Source: Hondaea fermentalgiana (lineage: Eukaryota; Sar; Bigyra; Thraustochytrida; Thraustochytriidae). Taken from it: DNA of 58,019 nucleotides. The stretch covers positions 196,166 through 254,184 of the forward strand of contig NPFB01000012.1 of assembly GCA_014084085.1 (NCBI GenBank), in the 5' to 3' direction. Under the pieces are notes generated by a model. The model was not told the DNA's origin and searched no databases. It saw only the letters and a list, made by a program, of their open reading frames with translations. Positions within the stretch are counted from its first letter, which is position 1. Each line of letters begins with the position of its first letter. The position numbers and the translations under genes were made by a program. Below, one piece after another: positions 9,926 to 19,437 of this stretch.

Positions 9926-10960
9926 TTACTCGTGAGGAAAGGCTTGCCTATCGTCGTCCGCATCACGCTTTTGCAGAACGTCGTCGGCTCTTACGGATAT
10001 TGCATCTGCGTCGTCTACGGAGGCTCGCCTTTTGCGAATACGGTTGCGAATGACTGCGATCGCAGCCATTGCAAGAATTGCGAGACTTGATCCGCCAACT
10101 GCGACGCCAATGAGGCCTCCTTCGGAAAGCCCGAGCGAGAACGCAAGCGATGCACTCGCGGTTTCTGTCGTAAGTGTTTCGCCAAGATTGGGAACGTTGG
10201 AACGTATCCAGGTCTCATAGGAGGACACGCGAGCGTAAACGCCGGGGTAGCCAGCTCTGGCACAGCCATAGCCAAAGGAAGTAACTCCGACCTGGACGAC
10301 GCCTCCCAAGATATCATTTTCATAAAAGAGGGGGCCGCCGCTGTCACCTTGGCAAGCATCTTCACCTCCAGTTATGTTACCGGCGCAGATCATTGTGTTT
10401 GCATTGAAGAGTGAGCCATAGCTTGATGAATTGGCGCAAAAGGTATCTGCGACAATTTCAATGTCGGCCTCGACAAGATCTTCGCGGTCATCGGAGGATG
10501 TTGAGTCCTCTGCGTGAGAACCCCAGCCTGCGACGACGACGGGGACCCCTTGGGCCTCGAGAGCTTCGGCATTGTCACCAAAGTTAAGCTGCGCCGGCTC
10601 GACATCGCTCACGGACGAAGCCAATTTGAAAAGGACGACATCATTGGCTTGACTTTTGCTTGTGTTATAGTCTGGGTGAACGAGTTTCTCCTGGATGAGG
10701 ATACGCGGGGCGCCCGATCGTTGCAGACTCCCCACGGAGACTGCAACAGCCCGCGCCGCGCAGTGCGCAGCCGAGAGCACCACGTCTGGCGCAATGAGCG
10801 AAGCCCCGCACGAGAATTGCGACGCGGAGTCTCCTCTCCAGACGGCTGCGACAAAGCCTCGGTCCTCCAAGGTCGAGAGGTGGCCCCCGACGATGCGTGC
10901 GCCGGGGTAGCTCCCGTCCGAGGAGGTCTCGCCGCCCGCTGCAGCAGCCTCGTCGCTCAT
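9926..10960 (-). CDS. Membrane-anchored trypsin-like serine protease (S1A)
   Basis: A 344-residue chymotrypsin-fold protease. The zymogen cleavage site R|IVGG is at residues 22-26. The catalytic triad is His66 (AAHC), Asp107 (NDVVL) and Ser207 (GDSGGP). Asp201, six residues before the serine, is the trypsin S1-pocket aspartate, so cleavage after Arg/Lys is expected. Cysteines sit at the usual disulfide positions. After the protease domain comes a Thr/Ala-rich linker, one membrane helix (about 283-305) and a basic RNRIRKRR stop-transfer, giving a type I layout with a short cytosolic tail. Oddly, the ATG at 10960 gives no signal peptide. A run of eight G on the coding strand lies just upstream (C in the window at 10972-10979), so an upstream exon or a homopolymer error may hide the true N-terminus. 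Confidence 0.9.
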   Translation of the reverse strand: MSDEAAAAGGETSSDGSYPGARIVGGHLSTLEDRGFVAAVWRGDSASQFSCGASLIAPDVVLSAAHCAARAVAVSVGSLQRSGAPRILIQEKLVHPDYNTSKSQANDVVLFKLASSVSDVEPAQLNFGDNAEALEAQGVPVVVAGWGSHAEDSTSSDDREDLVEADIEIVADTFCANSSSYGSLFNANTMICAGNITGGEDACQGDSGGPLFYENDILGGVVQVGVTSFGYGCARAGYPGVYARVSSYETWIRSNVPNLGETLTTETASASLAFSLGLSEGGLIGVAVGGSSLAILAMAAIAVIRNRIRKRRASVDDADAISVRADDVLQKRDADDDRQAFPHE

Positions 10961-11338
10961 GGTTTTCGCCGCCCCCCCCGGAGAGCCCCCTTCGGCCCCG
11001 CCTCAAGCCTGGCAACCTTTTGGGGGTCTGCCGCGCCATCGAAGCGAGCGCCGCGAGCAGCGCATCGCTCCCGGCCCAGTCCCGGTCGCGGCACGCGTCT
11101 CCGACGCGTGCCGCTCGTCACTTTGGTCGGTCTTGGCCGCCCAAGCCCCCGTGCACGTGCGCACCGGACCTTTCCGCCATTGTTACAAGCCCGCGGGGAA
11201 TACCTGGTAATGCAGAGGGCTGGAAAGGTACCGGTTCTGTTAATTTATTTGCACATGCTCAAGATGGACTGCGAGTGGCTGGGACAGGCGTCAGGAGCTG
11301 CGCCTCAGGGACGAGTTGGATTCTGTGGGTTATTATCG
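10961..11338. other. Upstream region of the serine protease
   Basis: About 380 GC-rich bases between the protease start and the 3' end of the flavoprotein gene, both on the minus strand. It has an eight-base C run at 10972-10979 and two minus-strand ATGs (at 11180 and 11040) that do not lead in frame into the protease. I see no separate gene. Confidence 0.45.
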
Positions 11339-12374
11339 TCAAAAGGATTCCATGGCGGCCCTGACCTTGCCGATAAAGTCCTGGCGCGCGTCGAGGGGCT
11401 GGTGGTCCATGTCGTAGAGTCCAAGCCAGGTGAGTGTGCAAGAGGGTGCCATGAGCGAAACGAAGGCACGGGCAATCATGTTGCGGCCGTTGTCGCCAGC
11501 GAGAAAGACAATGTGCGGCGGTGACCCGTACGTCGTGACGCAGGCAACCTTTTTGATGTTGGTGAGGTTTGGAACGATGCCGAGATCGCGCAGCTGAAGC
11601 TCTTTGGCGGCCTCGGGCTCGAGATGTGGCTGTCGGAAGGCTGAGCGAAGAAAGAAACCAAGCTGTCCAGTTAGTTTTTGATCGCGTCTGACGAAACCTG
11701 GAAGCGATGCGATGGTAACGTACCTACGCCCGGCAGAAAGACGCGGTCGAAGAAACCCTTGAGGATTGCAGGAACGTTGAACCTGTGCCAAACATCCGCA
11801 GGAATTGCTGTTAGCATAACGGCACTTTGCAGAAAAGTAGGCCTCATCGTGACCGCGATTGTCCATCTCAGAGCATGTATGCGTGATGGACGGGAGAAGG
11901 AGGCCGGAAAAGGGAAAAAAGAGGTCACTTACCACCAGGTGGGATAGACGATGACAAGCGCATCTGCGCTCTGCAGACGCTCGATGATGGGCTGCACGTC
12001 TTTGGACGGCTTGGGATAGACTGTCATGTATTCCTCGCGCTCTTCGCGTGTGAGGGACGGCTGGAAAGCTGTACCTTTGCCGTCAACATCATAGAGTCTG
12101 AGCTCGTCGACTTCGTTGCCTCCACGCCGCAGTCCTTGGGCAGCTGCCTCTGCAAGCGCTGCCGAGTAGGAGTCTGGCACGGGGTGAGCGTGTCTGTCGT
12201 AGAGGGAGAAAGCGTGTCTCTGTCAGTTGCCCATACTTTTCTGCTCTTGCCAATTCATTATATTCTCACGTACACGAGAAGCACTCGTTTTGGCGTGGCG
12301 TCGACTTCTTTCACAGGTCCGGGTACGAGGCCTTTGCTCAGCCTGTTGGCCTGCGTTTGCGCCCACGCCAGCAT
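11339..12374 (-). CDS. NAD(P)H:quinone oxidoreductase-like flavoprotein, four exons
   Basis: A flavodoxin-fold oxidoreductase of the NQO1/MdaB/KefF type (Flavodoxin_2 family). It is expected to bind FMN or FAD and reduce quinones with NAD(P)H. The exons on the minus strand are 12274-12374, 11933-12193, 11724-11782 and 11339-11640. They join to exactly 723 bases: 240 residues plus TGA. The introns are 80, 150 and 83 bases, all GT...AG. The donors are GTACGT, GTAAGT and GTACGT, and intron 3 has a CTAAC branch-like site. The splices restore family motifs across each junction: VLLVHAHP near residue 31 (first intron), YPTWWFNVPAILKGFFDRV at 117-134 (second) and LPGVAF at 137-142 (third). Later motifs are TTYGSPP (176-182) and LGLYDMD. 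The start is the in-frame ATG at 12374. No targeting signal is obvious. The NQO-type family is clear; the exact substrate is not. Confidence 0.9.
11641..11723 (-). other. Intron 3 of the flavoprotein gene
   Basis: An 83-base GT...AG intron with donor GTACGT, a CTAAC branch-like sequence about 40 bases before the end, and a pyrimidine-rich stretch before the CAG acceptor. Confidence 0.85.
11783..11932 (-). other. Intron 2 of the flavoprotein gene
   Basis: A 150-base GT...AG intron with a strong GTAAGT donor. It splits the second Trp codon of the TWW motif. Confidence 0.85.
12194..12273 (-). other. Intron 1 of the flavoprotein gene
   Basis: An 80-base GT...AG intron with donor GTACGT and a pyrimidine tract before the CAG acceptor. 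Removing it creates the VHAHP motif of the family. Confidence 0.82.
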
Positions 12375-12623
12375 TTTCGCAAAGCTTGGCTTGATTCGAT
12401 TCAAGGAACCCCCACCCCGTGCGCTGCTGCTCTTCTACGCCGTGTGCAAGATCCCGTGTATTTCTGCTTGCTTCGCAGGCCGCCTCTACCCTCTTCGTGC
12501 CCTCGCCCTTGCGCTCGCGCTTGCTCACCGAGCTGCGTCGCGTGCTAGCCTCGATGCGTTGACGTTTGTTTGCCTGATGTGGCAGTGCCTTTGGATGTGC
12601 CTCTGTGACAAGCATTTTTAATT

Positions 12624-13088
12624 TTAACACGGAGTTCGCGAGTAAAGTGCCACCTGGCCTCTCCTTGTTGCCAGAGGTTCTGGGCATCAGCCCTGTCCGG
12701 CTTTGCTTCGATCGGCGCGCGGCCGCGGNNNNNNNNNNNNNNNNNNNNNNNNNNNNNNNNNNNNNNNNNNNNNNNNNNNNNNNNNNNNNNNNNNNNNNNN
12801 NNNNNNNNNNNNNNNNNNNNNNNNNNNNCCCGCGCTCGGCGCGCCGCCCCTCCCCGTTCTGCTCCGCCCTTCACGCGCCCGCCTGCCCATTATATAGGGC
12901 GCCCCGGTGCGCCCGGGTCTAAGTTTGCAACGAGTTGACTTTGCAGACCAAGACTGCGGCAATCGACGTTTCTCGCCGGTGGGCGAACGGTCGACCAACC
13001 GATTCGAAAAAAAAATCAAAGCCGGAGGGGTCTAGGTGCCGATTGGTCTGCTGTTTTTGGTACATTTCACTCGCGAACTCCGTGTTAA
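12624..13088. mobile_element. Copy B of the TTAA-flanked inverted-repeat element (contains the N gap)
   Basis: The left end reads TTAA CACGGAGTTCGCGAGT and the right end is its inverse, ACTCGCGAACTCCGTG TTAA. That gives terminal inverted repeats of about 22-26 bases between TTAA sites. Looser inverted similarity continues inward: both arms carry a TCCGGCTTTG block followed by a TTCGA(A)TCGG block. Bases 12831-13088 match 83-342 almost perfectly. No transposase is visible, so this looks like a non-autonomous MITE. A TTAA target is characteristic of piggyBac elements, which is my inference. The true length is unknown because 100 N lie inside. Confidence 0.82.
12729..12828. other. Assembly gap (100 N)
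   Basis: Exactly 100 N, the usual placeholder length, placed inside element copy B and flanked by very GC-rich sequence. It probably marks a collapse or failed join at a repeated, GC-rich hairpin-prone element. Confidence 0.97.
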
Positions 13089-13867
13089 TAAAAAAAAAAC
13101 ACATTCAAGGTGCGAACGAGCGAGCGAGCGAGCGAGCGAGGCTGTGAAAACTGGAGGTGAATTTAGTTGTCTTGCGACCAATGGCGCCATCGCTGGAGCT
13201 TTGGGTGGAGCTGGCTGTGACTTCAACCGTCCCGAGACGGCAAGAATTCTTTCCTCTGACAAATGCCGCTTGTACAGCAAAACAAGAAAGACAAAAATGT
13301 GGAAAGAATTCAAGCAAGATAGTACTGCTGCTTTCGAAGCAACCGAGCCAAGCAGAGCACGAAAGGGTCAGGCAAAACAAATACACTATACCCTACGCGT
13401 CTTTTTGCTCTTCACAGCAGTGCATCGTAGGTGATGACGCACGATTGTGGAAAGTATCCCAACTCCCCACGTAGTATAGGCCTAAAGAGCGAGCGATTGA
13501 GAAAGAGAGAAGATTTTTCTGCGAGCTCGCAAAAGCGCATCAAGAGAGTCCGAGACGTCAAGTCGCATTTTGCGAGGGCGCCGGCGAGAGCGCGGCGCGG
13601 CAGAAGAGGACGGGGAGGCGAGCGAGCTTGAGAAGAGCTGGAGCAGCTCGCTCTGTCGTATCCGTACTCGCTGGGTCTTCGGAGAAGAAGCGGACGGCGA
13701 AAATCGCGCGCCAAGACGGAAAGCGGGCCAGGCACGCGGGGCCCGCGGCCTTGGGCTCCCGCGCGGGGCCAGGGGCGAAGGAGCGGCGGCGGCGCGCACG
13801 CCAGAAACGTCGTAGACTCGAGGACGCGGGCCGAGCGGGCTCCAAGGCCGAGGTCGTCGTGGCAGAC
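13089..13867. other. Region between element copy B and the WDR26-like gene
   Basis: About 780 bases with a (CGAG)n microsatellite near 13114-13140 and a GC-rich leader just before the gene. An in-frame open extension of the WDR26 frame runs back to a TTG at 13628 but has no ATG and is Arg-rich. I see no separate gene. Confidence 0.5.
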
Positions 13868-15913
13868 ATGCAAACCCCAAGAACCGACCCTGCGGGAAGC
13901 GACCCGGCCGCGCGAAGCGACGTGAAGGCGCGAAAGGCCTCGCCTTTACAAGGAGACTACGGCGAGACCGATGTGCTACTGACGACGCCCGTGCACGGCT
14001 TTGTGGTTGAGCGCAAGGAGATGGTCCGCGTCATGATTCAGTCTCTTCGCGACATGGGTTTCGAGAAGTCGGCAGAGAGTCTGGAACGAGAATCCGGCGT
14101 AGCAGAGCAGCATCCTTGCGTAGATCGAATCGAGGCTCTTATACAGAGCGGGAAATGGTCAGAGGCTAGCCGAATGACGCGCGAGGCTCTTGCCGAGACA
14201 CACGCGTGCAAGCCGTACGTAGTACGGGCGTGTACATTACTTCTTGCGCAAGAAGAATATCATGAACTGCTTTTACGCGACGCATTTGTAGACGCATTAT
14301 CGTGCTTGCAGCACGAGCTTGCTCCACTATGCGGGCGTCAGGACACGGCAAAGCACGCAAGTCTACTTTTATGTGACGATACCGAGGCACTTCGGGTTCG
14401 ACTGCGACGCTCGCAAGGCGATGATACCGAGCACCGCAAAAGGGTCTGGGAGCGATTGCGGACTCTGTTGCCTCAGTCTCTGGCCTTGCCCCGGCAGCGT
14501 CTTCTAACGCTGCTGGATCATAGTCTCGCAGAACAGACGCGGCGGTGCTTTCGGAAGCGTGCCTGCATTCAGCCCGGACAAAGCAACGTCAAGCTTTCTC
14601 TGGTACAGGATGTCTCTGACTTGGTTGAGGATCTGCATCGTTTGCCGGCACGCGTGGTGCAGCGCATTGCAGCGCATGGCGAGAGCGCACAAATCTGGTG
14701 TGTGGCTTTTAATCAGCAGGGGACTCGAGTTGCGTGCACAGGCACGGACAAACGCGTGCGCGTGTTTGACGTTGGTTCGGTAGCAGGCGATGTGAAACTT
14801 TCGCCGTGGGCTTCGCTCTCGGGCGAGGCTGCGACGTGTCTAGCGTGGAGTCCCTGCGGCAGGCTCTTGGCCGCTGGAGACGAGGATGGCAGGATTTATA
14901 TTTGGGACGGCCTTGGTGGCGATAAGTCTTCGCCGAAGCCAAGTCCTGCACTTGTGCTTCGGAATCTATCTAAGCGGGTCGTCCGCATATGGTGGAAGCC
15001 CAGCTCTCGACGAGGCTGCGAGCAGGTCATCGCAGGGAGCCTCGACGGTGCACTGGTCTTGTTTGAGGCGCGGACCGGTGCGATTCTGGCATGCTGGAGT
15101 GGAGCGCCCGTTTATGACTTTGTGTACAGCAGCCGCAAGAGGCTGATCGTTGCTGCGTGCGGCAGTTGCGATAAGACCAGCAACATGATTGGCTCCTGCG
15201 ATCCTGTCAAGGCGGCGAGCCGCTCGCAGCACCGGTTCATGCGAGTGTTTGCCGTCGATGAAAGCGAGTCATCGAAAGAAAGTACCGCGAGAGAGACGAC
15301 TGAAACGGAGGAGCCCGCTGCTGTGCGAACATCCTTGTCGTCGTCCACCTTCTCCTCTTCGTCATCGTCGTCGTCGTCGTCGTTTTCGTCGTCGTCATCG
15401 TCACCGTCCGTGGATGCACCTCTTCCGAGGCGGCAGCGAGGGACGAAGCAGCTTGTCGAGCTTTCAGACAAGTGTAAAGCGGATCGTTTCATGTCGGACG
15501 AACAGATTGTGAGCATGGTGCTCTCGTCCGACGAAGAGAGGCTTTTTACAACTATCGTGGGTGGAAACATCGTAGAGTGGTGCATGCGCACGGGACTGTG
15601 GCAGGCGAGCTACAAGGGTGCACATCACGGAAGCGCAGTCATTCGCTCGTCTTTGGGCGGCTTTTGCGAAAGTCTGATCGCAACTGGAACCACCGATGGT
15701 TCCATTTGCATTTGGGAGCGCGAAGCGGGAGAGGCTGGCGAATCGAATGAGGCAGATAGCGGCGCCGTTGAACCTGTACTCATGCTCGGAGAACACACAC
15801 AACCAGTGAATGCAGTGACGTGGTCGCCAACAGACCCTTCTGTGCTTGTATCCGTGAGCGACGACGGTCAACTCCTTGTTTGGACCGGGAAGCCAGGTCA
15901 AACTGAGGATTAA
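13868..15913 (+). CDS. WDR26: WDR26/GID7-like WD40 subunit of the CTLH/GID E3 ligase
   Basis: A 681-residue protein with LisH, CTLH and WD40 regions in the order seen in WDR26 and yeast Gid7. These are scaffold and substrate-adaptor subunits of the CTLH/GID ubiquitin ligase. The LisH-like helix pair is near residues 50-80 (VRVMIQSLRDMGFEKSAESL). The CTLH region follows (IEALIQSGKWSEA, then a segment with CKPYVVRACTLLLAQEEYHELL). WD repeats run from about 265 to the end (for example CVAFNQQGTRVACTGTDKRV and VNAVTWSPTDPSVLVSVSDDG). A Ser homopolymer region of roughly 25 residues near 490-515 separates two blades and is probably a flexible loop. I start at the ATG at 13868 because the open frame further upstream begins at TTG. 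Single exon. Confidence 0.87.
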   Translation: MQTPRTDPAGSDPAARSDVKARKASPLQGDYGETDVLLTTPVHGFVVERKEMVRVMIQSLRDMGFEKSAESLERESGVAEQHPCVDRIEALIQSGKWSEASRMTREALAETHACKPYVVRACTLLLAQEEYHELLLRDAFVDALSCLQHELAPLCGRQDTAKHASLLLCDDTEALRVRLRRSQGDDTEHRKRVWERLRTLLPQSLALPRQRLLTLLDHSLAEQTRRCFRKRACIQPGQSNVKLSLVQDVSDLVEDLHRLPARVVQRIAAHGESAQIWCVAFNQQGTRVACTGTDKRVRVFDVGSVAGDVKLSPWASLSGEAATCLAWSPCGRLLAAGDEDGRIYIWDGLGGDKSSPKPSPALVLRNLSKRVVRIWWKPSSRRGCEQVIAGSLDGALVLFEARTGAILACWSGAPVYDFVYSSRKRLIVAACGSCDKTSNMIGSCDPVKAASRSQHRFMRVFAVDESESSKESTARETTETEEPAAVRTSLSSSTFSSSSSSSSSSFSSSSSSPSVDAPLPRRQRGTKQLVELSDKCKADRFMSDEQIVSMVLSSDEERLFTTIVGGNIVEWCMRTGLWQASYKGAHHGSAVIRSSLGGFCESLIATGTTDGSICIWEREAGEAGESNEADSGAVEPVLMLGEHTQPVNAVTWSPTDPSVLVSVSDDGQLLVWTGKPGQTED

Positions 15914-16537
15914 AATATGATTCAACTTGGATCATATCATGCGTGCATGAAAGTTGTGCCTGAGGTATTCTTCCAATTTTAACCGATTCGCAATCGTAAG
16001 CTTTCAACATTAAAAAACAGATTTTTTTGTGATTCACCCGTTGCATCACAACAATCGCGACAATTGCTCCCTGGGCTTGGAGTCAGAAGAGCCAACAAGC
16101 GATCAAATAAGTTAGCAGTAGCTGCAGACGGTGAGCTACCTGCTGTTGCTGATACGTACTTTTATTGCGAAAAGACTGGCCAGCAGCTAGCGGCTGCACT
16201 CAAGAAGCTCATGGGCGGAAGAGGAAAACATTTGCTCTGGTCGTTCGTTGAAACAACTCATGGACAGGTGGTAAATATTCAAAGCAGATAGATTCGAGAA
16301 CGAAGTTGTGACACAAAACGAAAGTCATTTGTTAAGACAGATTAAAGCCATGCTTCAAGCCTCGAGTGTAGGAAATTGGCTGTGAAGCTACTAAGAGCGT
16401 CGCTTTAAAAACAAATGGCGGATGAGAGACCCGTTTGCAACACATAAAAGTGCAAACGAGATGAAGACTCCCCTCCAACACTGTAATAGAAAGCAGCGGC
16501 AGCATAAGTAGCAGCACAAAATTACATGCGAGCAAAT
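15914..16537. other. Convergent intergenic region between WDR26 and the purine permease
   Basis: About 620 AT-richer bases between two 3' ends. I see no gene; a 75-residue open frame here has no recognisable features. Confidence 0.5.
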
Positions 16538-18244
16538 TTAGGCGGCGGCGTGGTCGACCTTGGCGGCATCGACGCGAGAGTCGATTTCGTCCTCGGACTC
16601 CTCAATGGTGGGGTCAACCTTGCCCATGCGCTGGAGCTGGAAGAGGCCAAGGAAGATGGCGGTGAGCATGAGGTAGGCGGTGAAAAAGCGCCAGCTGAGC
16701 GTGGGGAAGTAGCCCGTAGCGCAGGTGTCAAACTCGCTAAAGCGCGAGGCATCGATGACAGTCGTAGCGTCGGCGCAGTAGACACCGCCGGCGGCAACTT
16801 CGTTGATCTCCTTGGCGCTGACAAGACCTTGGTGGATGAAACCGAAGAGGGAAAGGAAGGCGGCGACGACACTCCAAACAGCTGCCATGACATAGCTGCG
16901 GTTGATCGCGTACGAAGCCATGGAGATGGTGACGAGGGCAATGAGAAGCGGGCTGCCGTCGAGAGCCGTGAAACCGTAGTACGTGGCGTTCGAGGAATCC
17001 GCGGTGTAGCCGGAGCCCTGAAGGGTCCAGTCAACAATGGAGGGAACAATACCGATGATGAAAGCAGGGTACTCGCGAACACTGGCGGAGACGATGGCCT
17101 CCTGGCAGATGGCGAGACCGACAAAGACGAGAAGCGGGCCAACAGCCTGCATGGGGACGATGGCCTGGATGATGGCGAACATGCCGGTGAGGGAGAAAAT
17201 GAAGAGGATGACACCGTTGATGACCGAGTACATGGTACCAGCGCCCATCTTCTTGTATGCGGGGTGGCCAATGTACACGGAAGTGGAGAAGGGGCAGCCG
17301 AAGAGAGCGGCGATGACAGTGCCGAGACCGTCAGAGACCATGGTGAGGGTCACGCCGTACTTGTCGCCAGCCTGCTCGGCAGAGTAGACGTTCATCAGGG
17401 TACCCGCAGCGGCAGTGAAGGCAACAGGGAAGACCGTACCGATGGAGTCGGCGACCGAGGACCAATCGCTGAGAGCGCTGAAGCCGGTCTGGATGCCCCA
17501 CCACTTGAGGTTCTGCTCGGCGGCATCCCAGGTCTCCTTGGTGTGGACGCCGTCCATCCAGGCGAGGGCAGTACCGGCAAGGATGATGACAAGCGACTTG
17601 GGGAAGTTGCCAATATTAACGTCACCGTAGTAGAGGATGAAGACAAGGAAGAGCGGCACGAGACCGGCGATGGGCTCGGCGTAGGTGTTGCTCAGGGCGT
17701 TGATGACGAGGAAAGCCATACCAATGCCGGAGAGCGAGCCGAGGAGAGCCACGGGCGGGGTGAACTTGCGGATGGCAGGGCCAAAGAAGCTAAGAACCAC
17801 CGAGATGATACCGACCAGAAAGTTGGTCGTCACACCGGCGCGCCAAGCGGCCTCCATGGCGTCGCCGATGCAGGCGGTGTCGCCACTGGCGCAGCTAGCG
17901 GAGTCGGCCCAGTAGACGGGGCCCATGATGCCGAAGAGGACGGCAAAGGCACCGGGGGTGTTAATACCGTAGGGAAGGGCGGTCGCGAGGCGGTCCTCCT
18001 TGGCGGAGAGAATAGCGCCCTGGACGGCGTAGAAGGCTCCGCCGACCAGGGTGGAGACGCCGAGACCGGGGAGGATGCGCTGGTAGATGATATCGTAGGC
18101 GACGTCATCGTTCGCGGCGAAGCCGAAGACGCCGTAGTAGGTGGCGCCGACGAGGGCAAGGATGGTACCGATGTTATCGAACATGACCTGCACGAGGCCC
18201 GAGGCATCGCCCGCCACGGGCTTGAGGTAGGGAACGAAGCTCAT
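16538..18244 (-). CDS. NCS2-type purine (xanthine/uracil family) permease
   Basis: A 568-residue multipass transporter of the NCS2 nucleobase family, probably importing purines by cation symport at the plasma membrane. About 12 to 14 hydrophobic segments are visible. Family signatures include a GINTPGAFAVLFGIMGP segment and a central DGLGTVIAALFG followed by PFSTSVYIGHPAYKKMGA. The second signature is close to the AzgA-like purine permease core. Two extracellular-type loops each carry paired cysteines (SCASGDTAC, and a VYCAD...FDTCATG stretch). The C-terminus is acidic, then Ala-rich. The open frame extends upstream to a GTG at 18400, but the first ATG is at 18244. A 683-residue frame on the opposite strand is a composition shadow. 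Substrate specificity cannot be read from the sequence. Confidence 0.87.
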   Translation of the reverse strand: MSFVPYLKPVAGDASGLVQVMFDNIGTILALVGATYYGVFGFAANDDVAYDIIYQRILPGLGVSTLVGGAFYAVQGAILSAKEDRLATALPYGINTPGAFAVLFGIMGPVYWADSASCASGDTACIGDAMEAAWRAGVTTNFLVGIISVVLSFFGPAIRKFTPPVALLGSLSGIGMAFLVINALSNTYAEPIAGLVPLFLVFILYYGDVNIGNFPKSLVIILAGTALAWMDGVHTKETWDAAEQNLKWWGIQTGFSALSDWSSVADSIGTVFPVAFTAAAGTLMNVYSAEQAGDKYGVTLTMVSDGLGTVIAALFGCPFSTSVYIGHPAYKKMGAGTMYSVINGVILFIFSLTGMFAIIQAIVPMQAVGPLLVFVGLAICQEAIVSASVREYPAFIIGIVPSIVDWTLQGSGYTADSSNATYYGFTALDGSPLLIALVTISMASYAINRSYVMAAVWSVVAAFLSLFGFIHQGLVSAKEINEVAAGGVYCADATTVIDASRFSEFDTCATGYFPTLSWRFFTAYLMLTAIFLGLFQLQRMGKVDPTIEESEDEIDSRVDAAKVDHAAA

Positions 18245-18640
18245 TGTGATGAACCACCCCACCCACCCTTGATTAAAATGAAAGGTTGCTTTGTTTGTTT
18301 TGTCTTGGGCTGGTTGGCTTGGCCTTGCCGAGGCTCGGAGGCTTCGCTCGCTCGAGTTTGGGTTTTGGTTTTGCTGTCGAGCGCGATGGCCCGGTCGCAC
18401 GCGGCCCGGCGACGCCCCGGCTGCTCGCTCGGAGACTCCGGAGATAGAGACGGAGACGGACGGCCGGAGTCAGAGGGGGGCAGAGGCCGTGCGTGTGCGA
18501 GTGGGGATCAGAGCAGCATGCACTGCACGAACTGCAGAGGGAGAGGAACCGCATCATCGCCTGCGCGTAAAAGCTAGCTAAAAATCAAGGGGAATACAAA
18601 AGAGAGGGCACGCGGCGGCTCACCCACCGAGAGAGCGCGC

Positions 18641-18679
18641 GACCGACCGATCTACCGACCGACCGACCGACCGACCGAC
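18641..18679. repeat. (GACC)n tetranucleotide repeat
   Basis: Repeated GACC units interrupted once, in non-coding sequence upstream of the permease. Confidence 0.85.
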
Positions 18680-18880
18680 ACAGCGAGTGGACGGGCCTGG
18701 CCGGTGGCCTGTCGCGCGTGGAGAACGAGGAACTCTTGGGTTGGCGCGGCTGGTGTAGCTGGCTTTCAGGAGTGGGAGGGAGGGACACGGAGAGAGCAGC
18801 TGCGCGCCGGGGGGTCGCTGCATTCCTCCGAACTGGACCCGGAGGCCCCGCCCTGAACAAGCTATCGAGAGGCGCTCCAA

Positions 18881-18912
18881 AAAAGAAAGAAAGAAAGAAA
18901 GAAAGAAAGAAA
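18881..18912. repeat. (AAAG)n tetranucleotide repeat
   Basis: Uninterrupted AAAG units, a purine-only strand. Confidence 0.9.
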
Positions 18913-19122
18913 TTGGGGAGGTGCGGGCCAGTGGCGAGCGGGCCGGCTGCGGGCAGTGGAGCGGTAGGGTGGTGGTCGTGGTCGCGGACTTCCAGGAAGC
19001 TGCGGGCCGCGCGCGCGGCGCGTGCGTAGAGAGATCGAGAGAGTAAAAGAGCGGGAGACTGCGACTGCGAGGCAAGTAAACGCAACACGAGACGCGGCGA
19101 GGCGAGGCGAGGATAGCCTTGG

Positions 19123-19174
19123 ATCCATCCATCTATCCATCCATCCGTCCGTCCACCCATCCATCCATCCATCC
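19123..19174. repeat. (CCAT)n tetranucleotide repeat, first array
   Basis: CCAT units with CTAT and CCGT variants. The same unit recurs about 2.1 kb downstream. Confidence 0.9.
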
Positions 19175-19399
19175 TAGCACCGCGTTCATCCGAAGCTTCG
19201 CTTGCGTTTCCCTTCTCCTTTTGCTGGCCACGCCATGTCACATCCCATGGCCATCGCGGAGCTTCGAGGCGAACGCTCGCGACGCCTCGGCCGGCGTCCA
19301 CGCGGAGCCGCCGCGAACGCTAGCATGCCTTTCATGATAACAAGCAGGGCAGGCAAGGCTCGCTCAAGGATCGCTGTCGGTCGACCGACAGAGAGACAA

Positions 19400-19437
19400 G
19401 GAAGGAGGCAAGGAAGAAAGGAAGGAAGGAAGGAAGG
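19400..19437. repeat. (GGAA)n tetranucleotide repeat
   Basis: Imperfect GGAA/GGCA units. Confidence 0.8.

Noticed and set aside
13628..13867. Arg-rich N-terminal extension of the WDR26-like protein
   Set aside because: It starts at TTG and is low-complexity. The ATG at 13868 is the first usable start.
16526..18577. 683-residue plus-strand open frame opposite the purine permease
   Set aside because: It is Asp/Gly/Glu-rich with no family motifs and lies exactly antisense to a well-supported permease. It is an effect of third-position GC bias.
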